In this document: positions 1 through 7,718 of the stretch, one piece after another
Numbering within the stretch: position 1 is the first letter of the stretch
Layout of the letters: every line of letters begins with the position of its first letter
Assembly (NCBI GenBank): GCA_029259795.1
Contig: JAJDEM010000259.1
Location: 1-34,103 of the forward strand
Direction: 5' to 3'
Length of the DNA stretch: 34,103 bases
Origin: Planctomycetota bacterium
GTDB taxonomy: Bacteria > Planctomycetota > PLA2 > JAEUHO01
Notes under the pieces: generated by a model
Database searches by the model: none
The model's input: only the letters and a program-made list of their open reading frames with translations
Told to the model about the DNA's origin: nothing
Made by a program: the position numbers and the translations under genes

Positions 1-2
1 GC

Positions 3-1436
3 CTCCCGCTGCGCATCGAGCCAATGCGCGCGGGAGGCGGCACGGCGGAGGCCCTCGCCATCCACAAGCTCTCGCCCGTGTTCGCGGGGGCGACGACGGC
101 CGCCCTGCGCACCGACCGCGACCAACCACTGCTCACCCTCACGGCAGGTCACACGTTCGGCGTCAGCTACGATCTTGGCGAGCCGGCCCGACGCAGTGAC
201 CACCGAGGGCGCTTGCACCCCCAGGCGACGCAGCTCCTCGCGCATGAGCCCGTGCGCGAGGACGCGCGCGTCGTCGTGGTCATCGAGGGCCTTCCCGCGG
301 AGTTTCAGGGCCTGCCCATCCGCTGGGCTTCGCGGCGCAATGGCGAGGCCTGGGTACCGGCGCGTGTCACCGCCGATGCGAACGATCGGCATCATGTCGC
401 GGGCGTCACGCACTACGTGGGGGAGATCATCCACATCGCGGGATCCCTCGGGCCCCACAGCATCCGCGGGGCGGGCATCCTGCCCGCGCGGGCCGATGAG
501 ACGCTCCTCATCCGGGCGACGTTCCAGCGAGCCGAGGAGGGGGGCAAGCCGCCGGTGGGCGCGCTCCCGAAGCTGCCTGAAGCCGGGGCGTGGGCTTACG
601 GCGTGACCCTGAACCCGAGCTTCACCGTGAACCCGCGCGTGATCTCTGGCCAGCGGGGCTCCATCACGACGGAGGTCGGAGGCAAGCGTGTCCTCTTCTA
701 CACCTCGGGCGATATCGCCATCACGAGCAGCTTCCACGTACGCGGGAGGCTCGCAAGCCTCGACGATGTGACGGGCGGCCTTGAGGATGGCGCAGGGCCG
801 CTGAACTTCATCCCGAAGCAGCGTTCGGTCTATCGCGTGCGCTGCTTCCTGCCCAACGGCGAGCCAGCGATCGGGGCACGCGTCACGATCTCCGGACAGG
901 GGGCCATGACCGTCCACGCTGATGCCGCCGGCGTTGCGCGCTTTGGCGGCTTGACCCCCGGCCGTCGCGTCGCCGTGGTCTGGGGGGCTGGCGCATTGCG
1001 CCACGCGGCGTTCGACGTTCCGGCCGATGGCCGCGGCACCTTGGATGTGCGCGGAACCTGCGGCGGCACGCTCGACGTCGAGGTTGTCGACAGCGAGGGG
1101 CGCGCCTTGCCGTTCGCCACCTTGAGCATCCAGCAGCAGTTGCCGTTCGCGTGGGCGGACGTCGACTGCTCGGCACCGAAGGGGGCCGACGTCGTGCAGC
1201 GGATCGATCCGTACGTGGACGCCGACGGCCGTCGCCGCTGCCATGGACTCCAGCCGGGCGATGTGACGATCACCGCGAAGTTCGGAACACGGAGTGCCAC
1301 GCAGCGCGTGAAGGTCCTCGAGGGCCGCACGGTCGCCGTGAAGCTGGTCGTGCCAGTGCTCGCGCTCAAGCCCGACGCCGAGACGAAGCCCAAGCCCGCC
1401 CAGGTCGTGGGTCCGAAGGACGCCGATGGGCGCTGA
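3..1436 (+). CDS. Secreted-type protein with carboxypeptidase-regulatory/Ig-like domains (5' truncated)
   Basis: No specific function is recognised. The reading frame stays open to the left edge of the window. The first ATG (base 24) has no Shine-Dalgarno site and no signal peptide follows it, so the gene probably begins outside the window. The C-terminal half (about residues 275-450 of the ORF-track numbering) contains two beta-sandwich modules of the carboxypeptidase-regulatory type. One reads like YRVRCFLPNGEPAIGARVTI with a following glycine-rich turn, and the next begins TLDVEVVDSEGRALPFATL. The N-terminal part is rich in beta-type sequence but matches nothing I know. Such modules in Planctomycetota usually occur in envelope or extracellular proteins, so an exported structural or adhesive role is inferred only. 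The next gene converges on it, 23 bp away. Confidence 0.7.
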   Translation, partial: LPLRIEPMRAGGGTAEALAIHKLSPVFAGATTAALRTDRDQPLLTLTAGHTFGVSYDLGEPARRSDHRGRLHPQATQLLAHEPVREDARVVVVIEGLPAEFQGLPIRWASRRNGEAWVPARVTADANDRHHVAGVTHYVGEIIHIAGSLGPHSIRGAGILPARADETLLIRATFQRAEEGGKPPVGALPKLPEAGAWAYGVTLNPSFTVNPRVISGQRGSITTEVGGKRVLFYTSGDIAITSSFHVRGRLASLDDVTGGLEDGAGPLNFIPKQRSVYRVRCFLPNGEPAIGARVTISGQGAMTVHADAAGVARFGGLTPGRRVAVVWGAGALRHAAFDVPADGRGTLDVRGTCGGTLDVEVVDSEGRALPFATLSIQQQLPFAWADVDCSAPKGADVVQRIDPYVDADGRRRCHGLQPGDVTITAKFGTRSATQRVKVLEGRTVAVKLVVPVLALKPDAETKPKPAQVVGPKDADGR

Positions 1437-1459
1437 GGCGCGACCCGCGAGGCGCGTTC

Positions 1460-2491
1460 TCACGCTCCAGCTCGGTGCCCCGAGCGCGACGCCGACGTAA
1501 CGACGGCCTTCAGCGGTCCGGCCCCCGCGCCGGCGCGATCGAAGAATGCGGGCAGGTCTTCGAGATCGACCTGCTCCTCGAGGAGCAGCGCGGGAGTCAC
1601 GAAGCCCTCGCCCAGCAGCCGCAGCGCGTCGGCGAAGTGATAGGGCGTGTGGTGGAACGACGCGGTGAGCAACAGTTCTTCGTAGTGCAGGCGCCGCGGG
1701 TCGAGCGCAACATCCTCCGCTTCGCGAAGGCCGCCGAAGAGATTCACGCGGCCCCCAGCCGATGCACTGCGCATGGCGAGGTCCCACGCCTGAGCCGTGC
1801 CCGCGGCTTCGATGACGAGGTCGGCGTGGGCGGCACCAGGTGTGAAGGCGTCGGCATGCTCGACGACGTCGGCACCCAAGGCGCGAGCGGTCGCCTCCCG
1901 CTCGGGGCGACGGCCGACGGCCGTGACATGGACGCCCGAGGCCGAGAGCACCCGTACCCAGAGGAGACCGAGCGGTCCGGTCCCGATGACCAGGGCGCGC
2001 TCGCCGCGGCGCGCGGGGGTGCGGTCGCTGCCCTTGACCACCGTGGCGAGGACCTCGGAGAGGGCCGCCGTCTCGGCAGCCAGTCCCGGCGGAATCGGAT
2101 GCAGGTTCTGTGCGACGATCCGCGCCGGTACGAGGAGCTGCTCGGCGAAGAAGCCTGTCAGCCAGAGCATGTCGTCGCACTGCGCCGTGAGGCCCCGCTC
2201 GCACGCGGGACAGGCACCGCAAGGTGCGGAGTTGGCCGAGACCACGCGGTCGCCGATCGCAAAGCGCGTGACGCCCTCGCCCACGGCATCGACGACGCCC
2301 GCCCCTTCGTGACCCAGCGGCATGGGTGCTCGGCCCATACGGGCGTGGGAGCCGCGCCGCCAGATCTTCGTGTTGGTGCCCCCCGTCAGGGCGGCTTCCA
2401 TGCGTAGGCGCACTTCCCCCGGTCCCGGCACCGGACGAGCAACATCTTCGATACGCAGATCGGCCGGGCCATGCAGGATCGCGGCTCGCAT
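1460..2491 (-). CDS. MDR-family alcohol dehydrogenase-like protein lacking the catalytic-zinc cysteine
   Basis: This is a medium-chain dehydrogenase/reductase of 343 residues. The ORF track starts at 2551, but the fold begins at MRAAILHGPADL, so the ATG at 2491 is chosen. The GroES-like N-terminal domain has the GHE motif, and the structural-zinc lobe is intact (PCGACPACERGLTAQC, four cysteines). A Rossmann NAD(P) site follows (VIGTGPLGLLWVRVL). The motif that normally reads CGTDxK is GGTNTK here, so the catalytic-zinc cysteine is glycine and the neighbouring aspartate is asparagine. The glutamate near the Rossmann entry (ALSEVLATVV) is kept. It may act on a polyol or sugar alcohol, or no longer be a classical zinc alcohol dehydrogenase. 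It lies 10 bp downstream of the second dehydrogenase gene, so the two probably share a transcript. Confidence 0.85.
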   Translation of the reverse strand: MRAAILHGPADLRIEDVARPVPGPGEVRLRMEAALTGGTNTKIWRRGSHARMGRAPMPLGHEGAGVVDAVGEGVTRFAIGDRVVSANSAPCGACPACERGLTAQCDDMLWLTGFFAEQLLVPARIVAQNLHPIPPGLAAETAALSEVLATVVKGSDRTPARRGERALVIGTGPLGLLWVRVLSASGVHVTAVGRRPEREATARALGADVVEHADAFTPGAAHADLVIEAAGTAQAWDLAMRSASAGGRVNLFGGLREAEDVALDPRRLHYEELLLTASFHHTPYHFADALRLLGEGFVTPALLLEEQVDLEDLPAFFDRAGAGAGPLKAVVTSASRSGHRAGA

Positions 2492-2501
2492 GGTGGAGGA
2501 C

Positions 2502-3584
2502 TCAGGCATCGAGGCCCTCGCCCTGCAGGACGACCACCTTGCAGACCTCATCGCCGACCGTCGCGGCGCGCCGGAGGGCCTGCGCCGTCTGCTCGAGCGG
2601 GAAGCGGTGCGTGATCAGGCTGTCCAGCTCGATCTCCGCCTCGAAGACGATCTGCGCCGTCTCCTCCGCGAGGTCGATGGATGCGGAGTAGCTCCCCACG
2701 ACGCGCTTCTCGTCGACGCACAGGGCCCCGAGGTCGAGCGGCGCGTCTTCCCCGCGCCGGGTGTTGGCGAACAGAAGGATCGTCCCGCCAGGACGAGTCG
2801 CCTCGATGGCCTCGGCGACCGGAGCTCCGCCGGGGGCGGCCACCAGCGCGTGGTCGGCGCCGCGCGTCTTCGAGAGTGCACGGCAGAGCTCACTGAGGTC
2901 ATCGACCGTCGGGTCGATCGCATCCACAGCGCCGAAGTCGACGGCCCGCCGGCGGCGGCCGGGGAGCGGGTCGGAGACGACGACCTCGGCGCCTTCCCGG
3001 ATGGCGAGCTGGGCGAGGATGAGTCCGATGCTGCCGAGTCCCGAGACGAGCACGAGGTCGCCCTCGTCGAGGTTCAGCTGGCGGATCGCCTTCAGGCACG
3101 TATTCACCGGCTCGATGAGGGCCGCGCGTTCAAACGGTACCCCGTCGGGGATGCGGGTAAGGCCGCCGTCGCGGACGATCCACGGCATCACGCGGACGTA
3201 CTCCGCGTAGCCACCGCCGGCCGGCTCGAAGCCCGCCGTGATGCCCGTCTTGCGGTACTGGGGGCACTGGGCGAACAGCCCGCGGCGGCTGTACCAGGAG
3301 TCGCGATCCGGGACGTGGTGGTAGAGCGCCACCCGATCGCCGACGTCCCACGCCCCGACTTCGCCCTGGGTCGCCACGATGCGACCGGCCGTCTCGTGAC
3401 CCAGCACGCGGGGGGGCTCCACAAGCCCGAACTCGACTTTCTTCAGGTCCGTGCCGCAGACGCCACACGCCGCGACGCGAACCAGGACCTCGCCCTCGGC
3501 TAGCGTCGGCACGGGCAGGGTCTCCAGTCGGAGATCGTCTTGGCCGCGGTAGACCGCAGCGGACATCTGGGCGGGAAGCGTCAT
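2502..3584 (-). CDS. Zinc-type MDR dehydrogenase lacking three structural-zinc cysteines
   Basis: This is a 360-residue medium-chain dehydrogenase. The catalytic-zinc motif is normal: CGVCGTDLKK followed by VLGHETAG, with EPVNTCLKAI at the entry to the nucleotide domain. The Rossmann motif is VSGLGSIGLILAQLA. The structural-zinc lobe normally carries four cysteines in a C-x2-C-x2-C-x7-C pattern. Here it reads PDRDSWYSRRGLFAQC, so three of the four are Asp, Ser and Ser and only the last remains. The rest of the lobe (QYRKTGITAGFEPAGGGYAEY) looks ordinary, which argues against sequencing error. The start could also be the inner ATG at 3566 (MSAAVYRG); neither has a clear Shine-Dalgarno site. 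It leads a two-gene minus-strand unit with the preceding MDR gene and diverges from the gene at 3648. Substrate unknown. Confidence 0.85.
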   Translation of the reverse strand: MTLPAQMSAAVYRGQDDLRLETLPVPTLAEGEVLVRVAACGVCGTDLKKVEFGLVEPPRVLGHETAGRIVATQGEVGAWDVGDRVALYHHVPDRDSWYSRRGLFAQCPQYRKTGITAGFEPAGGGYAEYVRVMPWIVRDGGLTRIPDGVPFERAALIEPVNTCLKAIRQLNLDEGDLVLVSGLGSIGLILAQLAIREGAEVVVSDPLPGRRRRAVDFGAVDAIDPTVDDLSELCRALSKTRGADHALVAAPGGAPVAEAIEATRPGGTILLFANTRRGEDAPLDLGALCVDEKRVVGSYSASIDLAEETAQIVFEAEIELDSLITHRFPLEQTAQALRRAATVGDEVCKVVVLQGEGLDA

Positions 3585-3647
3585 GGGTGCGCGATCCTAT
3601 CCGCGTTCTCCGGTGGAACGCGTAGACTCCTCGCCCCAGGAGGCCCC

Positions 3648-4679
3648 ATGCGCTGTGTAGTGATCCGAGAGCACGGAAGCTACGAGAAGCTGCTCTTTGA
3701 AGAGCGTGACATTCCGACGCCGGGCCCCGGTGAGGTCCGGATCGAGGTCAAGGCGGCCGGGCTCAACCACCTCGACGCGTGGGTGCGGCGTGGCGTGCCG
3801 GGCCATCACTTCCCGCTCCCGATGGTGCCGGGCTGTGATGGCTCGGGTGTGATCGACGCGCTGGGCGCTGGAGTCCGCGGCCTCCGTGAGGGCCAGCGTG
3901 TCCTCGTGGCGCCCGGCGTGACGGACACAGACGACGCGTCGACGGCCGCGGGCCAGGACCACCTCTCGCCCAGCTACGGGATCTTCGGCGAGACCCGTGA
4001 CGGCACGTGCGCGGAGTACGTGGTGATCCCCGCGCGGAACGCGGTTCCAATCAAGGACCATGTGTCCTTCGAAGACGCCGCCGCCTTCCCGCTCGCAACG
4101 CTGACCGCTTGGAACATGGTGGTCCAGCGTGCCAAGCTCCAAGCCGGTGAGACCGTGCTCGTCCACGCGGCGGGCAGTGGGGTTTCCACGGCTGCGATCC
4201 AGATCGCGAAGCTTGCCGGGGCCTCGAAGATCATCGCGACGACTTCGACCGCCGCCAAGGCGGACCGTGCCCGCGCTCTCGGCGCCGACGAGGTCATCGA
4301 CTACGCCGACCCCGCGTGGTCGAAGCAGGTGAAGTCGGCGACTGGAGGCCGCGGCGTGGATGTGGTGGTGGACCATGTCGGCGAAGCCACGTTCGGCGGC
4401 TCGCTCAAGACCCTCGTCCGCGGCGGGCGCTACGTGTTCTGCGGCGCGACCACCGGCGCGCAGGCGACGCTGCATCTCAATCTCGTGTTCTTCAAGAACC
4501 TCGCGATTCTCGGAAGCACGATGGGCAGCCTGGGCGATGTGCACCGCATCGTGCGTCTGCTTGAAGCCGGCAAGCTCAAGCCCATCGTCGACAGCGTGCT
4601 GCCGCTGGCCGACGTCGGGGAAGCCCATCGACGCTTGGAGGCCCGCGAGGTGTTCGGCAAGTTGGTGCTCACCCCGTGA
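3648..4679 (+). CDS. Zinc-less MDR oxidoreductase (quinone oxidoreductase-like)
   Basis: This protein has 343 residues. The ORF track begins at 3540, but the ATG at 3648 has AGGAGG four bases upstream and opens the fold directly (MRCVVIREHGSYEKL). The domain order is GroES-like (GLNHLDAWVRRGVPG, VPGCDGSGVI) and then Rossmann (VLVHAAGSGVSTAAIQIAKL). Asparagine stands at the catalytic-cysteine position, as in the zinc-free quinone oxidoreductase branch. The lobe that carries structural zinc in close relatives (C-x2-C-x2-C-x7-C before YGIxGE) has Asp, Asp, Thr and Ser instead. An NAD(P)H-dependent reductase of quinones or enoyl groups is likely. Its stop lies 10 bases before the next ATG, and the two following genes act on acyl-CoA substrates, so an enoyl or short-chain acyl substrate is plausible but unproven. 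Confidence 0.88.
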   Translation: MRCVVIREHGSYEKLLFEERDIPTPGPGEVRIEVKAAGLNHLDAWVRRGVPGHHFPLPMVPGCDGSGVIDALGAGVRGLREGQRVLVAPGVTDTDDASTAAGQDHLSPSYGIFGETRDGTCAEYVVIPARNAVPIKDHVSFEDAAAFPLATLTAWNMVVQRAKLQAGETVLVHAAGSGVSTAAIQIAKLAGASKIIATTSTAAKADRARALGADEVIDYADPAWSKQVKSATGGRGVDVVVDHVGEATFGGSLKTLVRGGRYVFCGATTGAQATLHLNLVFFKNLAILGSTMGSLGDVHRIVRLLEAGKLKPIVDSVLPLADVGEAHRRLEAREVFGKLVLTP

Positions 4680-4689
4680 AGGAGGCCGC

Positions 4690-5460
4690 ATGACCTACGA
4701 GACGATCCAGGTGAGCGTCGAGGATGGCGTTGCCGTCGTCACGCTCGACCGCCCCGAGGTGCGCAACGCCATCAACCAGCAGATGGTCGATGACATGCAC
4801 GCCGCGCTCGAGTCGCTCGAGACGCGCGACGACGTGAAGGCGTTGATCCTCACGGCCAGCGGCGGCAAGGCGTTCATGTCGGGTGCGGACATTGCCGAGC
4901 TGCGCGAGCGCCGCAGCGAAGACGCGCTCAAGGGCATCAACGCGAACCTCTTCTCCCGCTTGGAGCGCTTCCCGCGCCCGACCGTCGCTGCGGTGGTTGG
5001 GTGGTGCCTGGGCGGCGGCTGTGAGCTTTCGCTGTGCTGCGACTTCCGTATTGCCGGTACCTCCTCGAAGTTCGGCCAGCCCGAGGTCGGCCTTGGCATC
5101 ATGGCGGCTGCGGGCGCTACGCGGCGCCTGCCCGCGCTCATTGGCCTCGGCCCCGCGCGCCGGCTGCTGTTCAGCGGCGCGATCATCGATGCGGCCGAAG
5201 CCTCGCGCCTCGGTCTTGTGGATCAAGTCGTCGACGACGCTGCCGTGCTGGAAGCTGCGCACGCCTGGCTCCAGCCGATCCTCGCCCAGGCCCCTGAGGC
5301 TGTCCGTCGCACCAAGCAGGCGTTGCAGGCCTGGGTTCACGGCGCGGCCGAAGAAGACCTGCTCGCACTGGACAACGGGATCCAGTCTGGGTTGTTCGAA
5401 CATCCCGACAAGTTCACCCGCATGGACGCCTTCCTCGCGCGCCGCGCGAAGAAGAAGTAG
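4690..5460 (+). CDS. Enoyl-CoA hydratase/isomerase family protein
   Basis: This is a 256-residue crotonase-fold enzyme that would hydrate trans-2-enoyl-CoA to 3-hydroxyacyl-CoA. The ATG at 4690 has AAGGAGG four bases upstream; the ORF-track start at 4360 is an upstream run-on inside the previous gene. Family marks are LDRPEVRNAI near residue 19, the oxyanion-hole segment FMSGADI (62-68) and CLGGGCEL (106-113). E112 and E132 are 20 residues apart, like the two catalytic glutamates of rat mitochondrial enoyl-CoA hydratase. The second sits in GQPEVGLGIMAAAGA. With both glutamates present, hydratase activity is more likely than pure isomerase activity. It sits between an MDR reductase and a 3-hydroxyacyl-CoA dehydrogenase with gaps of 10 and 8 bases, consistent with one operon for short-chain acyl-CoA conversion. 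Confidence 0.93.
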   Translation: MTYETIQVSVEDGVAVVTLDRPEVRNAINQQMVDDMHAALESLETRDDVKALILTASGGKAFMSGADIAELRERRSEDALKGINANLFSRLERFPRPTVAAVVGWCLGGGCELSLCCDFRIAGTSSKFGQPEVGLGIMAAAGATRRLPALIGLGPARRLLFSGAIIDAAEASRLGLVDQVVDDAAVLEAAHAWLQPILAQAPEAVRRTKQALQAWVHGAAEEDLLALDNGIQSGLFEHPDKFTRMDAFLARRAKKK

Positions 5461-5468
5461 GAGCCCGC

Positions 5469-6326
5469 ATGGACATCCAGAACGTACTCGTCATCGGTGC
5501 CGGCACGATGGGCCACGGCATCGCACACGTGGCAGCCTCCGCCGGTTGCCGCGCGTGGCTCTACGACGTCGACGCCGAGGTGGTCGCGAGCGGTCTGAGC
5601 AAGGTGAAGGCCAACCTCCAGAAGGGTGTCGATCGGGGCAAGGTCACGCAGGACGCGATGGATGCCGCCCTGGCCAATCTGGCCGCCGCGCCGACGGATC
5701 TTGCCGAGGCCGCCGCGGAGATGGATCTCGTTGTCGAGGCCGTGCCGGAGCGCATGGAACTCAAGCAGGCGATCTTCGGCACGCTTGGAGCGGCGTGCCC
5801 CGAGCACGCGATCCTCGCGTCGAACACCTCCTCGCTGCCGATCACCGATATCGCGCAGGCAAGTGGTCGTCCCTCGCGGGTCATCGGCATGCACTTCTTC
5901 AACCCCGTGCACTTGATGAAGCTCTTGGAGCTGGTTCGCACCGACGAGACGGCCGAAGAGGTTGTCGCCGCGGCGCAGGCGATCGGTGAGCGCTTTGGCA
6001 AGACCTGCATCGTCGTGAAGGATTCCCCCGGGTTCGCCACCAGCCGGCTCGGTCTCGTCTTGGGCCTCGAAGCCATTCGCATGGTCGAGGAAGGCGTGGC
6101 GAGTCCGCAGGACATCGACACGGCCTTGGAGCTTGGCTACCGCCACCCGATGGGCCCGCTGAAGCTCACCGATCTCGTCGGCCTGGACGTCCGCCTGGGG
6201 ATCGCAGAGCACCTGGCCAACGTCTTGGACGATCGCCGCTTCCACCCGCCGGCCCTGCTCCGCGAGATGGTCGCGGAGGGTAAGTTGGGCAAGAAGAGCG
6301 GCCAGGGCTTCTACGACTGGAGCTGA
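5469..6326 (+). CDS. 3-hydroxyacyl-CoA (3-hydroxybutyryl-CoA) dehydrogenase
   Basis: This is a 285-residue protein, the usual length for stand-alone 3-hydroxybutyryl-CoA dehydrogenases. The N-terminal Rossmann domain opens with VLVIGAGTMGHGIA (GxGxxG at 10-15), an NAD(H)-type fold. Catalytic-site segments are SNTSSLPI and GMHFFNPVHLMKLLELV with His142. The C-terminal dimerisation domain contains KDSPGFATSRL and ends near GKKSGQGFYDWS, the normal family terminus. It would oxidise the 3-hydroxyacyl-CoA made by the hydratase encoded just upstream, or run the reverse steps toward crotonyl-CoA. The gap to the upstream gene is 8 bases with a weak GGAG-type site. No thiolase or acyl-CoA dehydrogenase lies in the window, so any pathway would need genes elsewhere. 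Confidence 0.93.
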   Translation: MDIQNVLVIGAGTMGHGIAHVAASAGCRAWLYDVDAEVVASGLSKVKANLQKGVDRGKVTQDAMDAALANLAAAPTDLAEAAAEMDLVVEAVPERMELKQAIFGTLGAACPEHAILASNTSSLPITDIAQASGRPSRVIGMHFFNPVHLMKLLELVRTDETAEEVVAAAQAIGERFGKTCIVVKDSPGFATSRLGLVLGLEAIRMVEEGVASPQDIDTALELGYRHPMGPLKLTDLVGLDVRLGIAEHLANVLDDRRFHPPALLREMVAEGKLGKKSGQGFYDWS

Positions 6327-6399
6327 GGCGTCATTGACGCAGCCCGCTCCGAGACCTACGGTGCCTGGGACGGCGCCGCGCCGCTCGTGAGGGAGTTTC

Positions 6400-6762
6400 A
6401 TGGCCGAGTACGACGACGAAAGCTACCTGACCGACAACGACGGCGACGACGAGTACGCGCCCCGCTCGCGCAGGCGTGAAGGCCGCTCGAGTGGCGGCCG
6501 CCTCGAGCCGCATCGTGGCGTCCTGATCCTCGTCTTCGGGATCCTGGGGCTCGTGTTCTGCATCATCTTTGCGATCTTCGCGTGGATCTGGGGCAACGAG
6601 GACATGGCCAAGATCCGGGCGGGTCGGATGGACCCCGAAGGCGAGGGCATGACCCAGGCCGGCAGGGTGCTCGGCATCATCGGCTGCTGCCTGCTCATCC
6701 TCGGGCTTGCGCTCGGCGCTCTCGTGCTGGTCGCCGGTGTCGCCACCTCCTCCAGCATGTAG
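6400..6762 (+). CDS. DUF4190-like small membrane protein
   Basis: This is a 120-residue membrane protein. The N-terminal 35 residues are acidic and then arginine-rich and would be cytoplasmic. Two hydrophobic helices follow: about 43-64 (GVLILVFGILGLVFCIIFAI) and about 90-115 (LGIIGCCLLILGLALGALVL). Between them lies NEDMAKIRAGRMDPEGEGMTQAGRVLG, the conserved loop of the DUF4190 family, in which helix two starts after a GxxxAGRxLGxI segment. The family function is unknown. GAGGGAG upstream of the ATG is a plausible ribosome site. It is followed four bases later by the DUF2752 gene, a common small membrane neighbour, so the two are probably cotranscribed. Confidence 0.8.
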   Translation: MAEYDDESYLTDNDGDDEYAPRSRRREGRSSGGRLEPHRGVLILVFGILGLVFCIIFAIFAWIWGNEDMAKIRAGRMDPEGEGMTQAGRVLGIIGCCLLILGLALGALVLVAGVATSSSM

Positions 6763-6766
6763 GCGA

Positions 6767-7186
6767 ATGAACGTCTGGCTCGAGCGTGCGAGTAGGTTGC
6801 CGCGCCCACCCTGGTGGGTCTTCGTGGTCGTGGGCTTGTGGATCGGCCTCATCGTGCTCGTCTCGGCCTCGTTTGGCGGCTCTCCGAGTGCGCCGAGTCT
6901 CTGTCAGTTTCGAAACGCCACGGGCATTCCCTGCCCAGGCTGCGGTGGCACGCGCGGTGCACGGGCGATCCTCGATGGGTCTCCGGAGCGCGCGTTCGAT
7001 CTCAACCCGCTGCTGTTTGCGTTTCTCACCCTCTGGGGCGTGTTCTTCGTGCGGCGCCTGGCCACGGGCACGCGCGTCGTGGTCCGCCTGACGTCTCGCG
7101 GGCGGCGGGTCGCGTGGACCGTCGGCACGACCTTGCTCCTGCTTGGCTGGGCCTACGTCATTTGGCGGCAGGGGACGGACTGGTAG
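6767..7186 (+). CDS. DUF2752 membrane protein
   Basis: This protein has 139 residues. The ORF-track start (6707) lies inside the previous gene; the ATG at 6767, four bases after the upstream stop, gives MNVWLERASRLPRPP and then a membrane helix (about 16-37). The diagnostic segment is TGIPCPGCGGTRGARAILDG, the CPGCGxTR signature of DUF2752, followed by a second helix (FDLNPLLFAFLTLWGVFFV) and a third near the C-terminus (VGTTLLLLGWAYVIW). The two cysteines of the signature may bind metal or form a disulfide; the family has no established function. The last 29 bases overlap, tail to tail, the 3' end of the convergent lipoprotein gene. Confidence 0.85.
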   Translation: MNVWLERASRLPRPPWWVFVVVGLWIGLIVLVSASFGGSPSAPSLCQFRNATGIPCPGCGGTRGARAILDGSPERAFDLNPLLFAFLTLWGVFFVRRLATGTRVVVRLTSRGRRVAWTVGTTLLLLGWAYVIWRQGTDW

Positions 7187-7655
7187 CGGGCGGGCGATCG
7201 AGGCCTTTGGCCATCTGCTCGATCACCGTCTGTAGCGGCCTCGTGTAGACGCCCGCCGCCTTCTCGCGATACCCACGGAGCCAGCGCCCGTAGCCGCGCT
7301 TCCAGTCGGGGGGCACGGCGTGTTGGTCCCCGAGCAAGGCGAGGACGCTCGCGTCCAGAGCTGCCTCGCTGATCGGGATGTGCGCGATGACCGTGACCCG
7401 CCGCTCCGCAGCCGTCGCCCCACGCGGATTTGCGAGTGATAGCCGATCCACCGCGATGTGAACGACCGTGCCGTGCGGGGGTCGGACCTCCACCTTGAGC
7501 ACGAGGACGCGCGAGGCCTCCTCGCCTGGGCGTCCGGTGTAGGACCAGGCCTGCCCCGGCTTGAAGCGGGAGGGCACCGCCTCCTGGGCTTCGCCGCAGC
7601 CAGCGAGGGCGGAGAGGACAAGCAGAAGGAAGGCGAGCCGCAGCACGGCCGTCAT
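7158..7655 (-). CDS. Hypothetical lipoprotein
   Basis: This is a 165-residue protein of unknown function. The ORF track starts at 7982, but the first 109 residues are antisense to the protease gene. The ATG at 7655 gives a typical lipoprotein signal: MTAVLRLAFLLLVLSALAGC, with the acylated cysteine at 20 and GE after it. The mature part begins RFKPGQAWSYTGRPGEE, is beta-rich in its middle and ends in a basic, helical stretch followed by a proline/alanine tail. It matches no family I recognise. The GQxWxY segment is often seen in bacterial outer-membrane or periplasmic proteins of unknown role. It is divergent from the Lon-like protease gene with 63 bases between starts, so the two may share a control region. 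Confidence 0.65.
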   Translation of the reverse strand: MTAVLRLAFLLLVLSALAGCGEAQEAVPSRFKPGQAWSYTGRPGEEASRVLVLKVEVRPPHGTVVHIAVDRLSLANPRGATAAERRVTVIAHIPISEAALDASVLALLGDQHAVPPDWKRGYGRWLRGYREKAAGVYTRPLQTVIEQMAKGLDRPPATSPSPAAK

Positions 7656-7718
7656 CTTGCCGCAACCCTCTGGCGCGTGTCCAATGCGCTGCCCCGTGTG
7701 TCTTGGAGGAGATCGATC

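Noticed and set aside
6328-6340. GCGTCA-T-TGACGC after the hydroxyacyl-CoA dehydrogenase as an intrinsic terminator
   Set aside because: The stem is short (five usable pairs) and no T-tract follows.
7458-7718. N-terminal extension of the Lon-like protease
   Set aside because: It is antisense to the lipoprotein gene, lacks family similarity, and a good ribosome site precedes the ATG at 7719.
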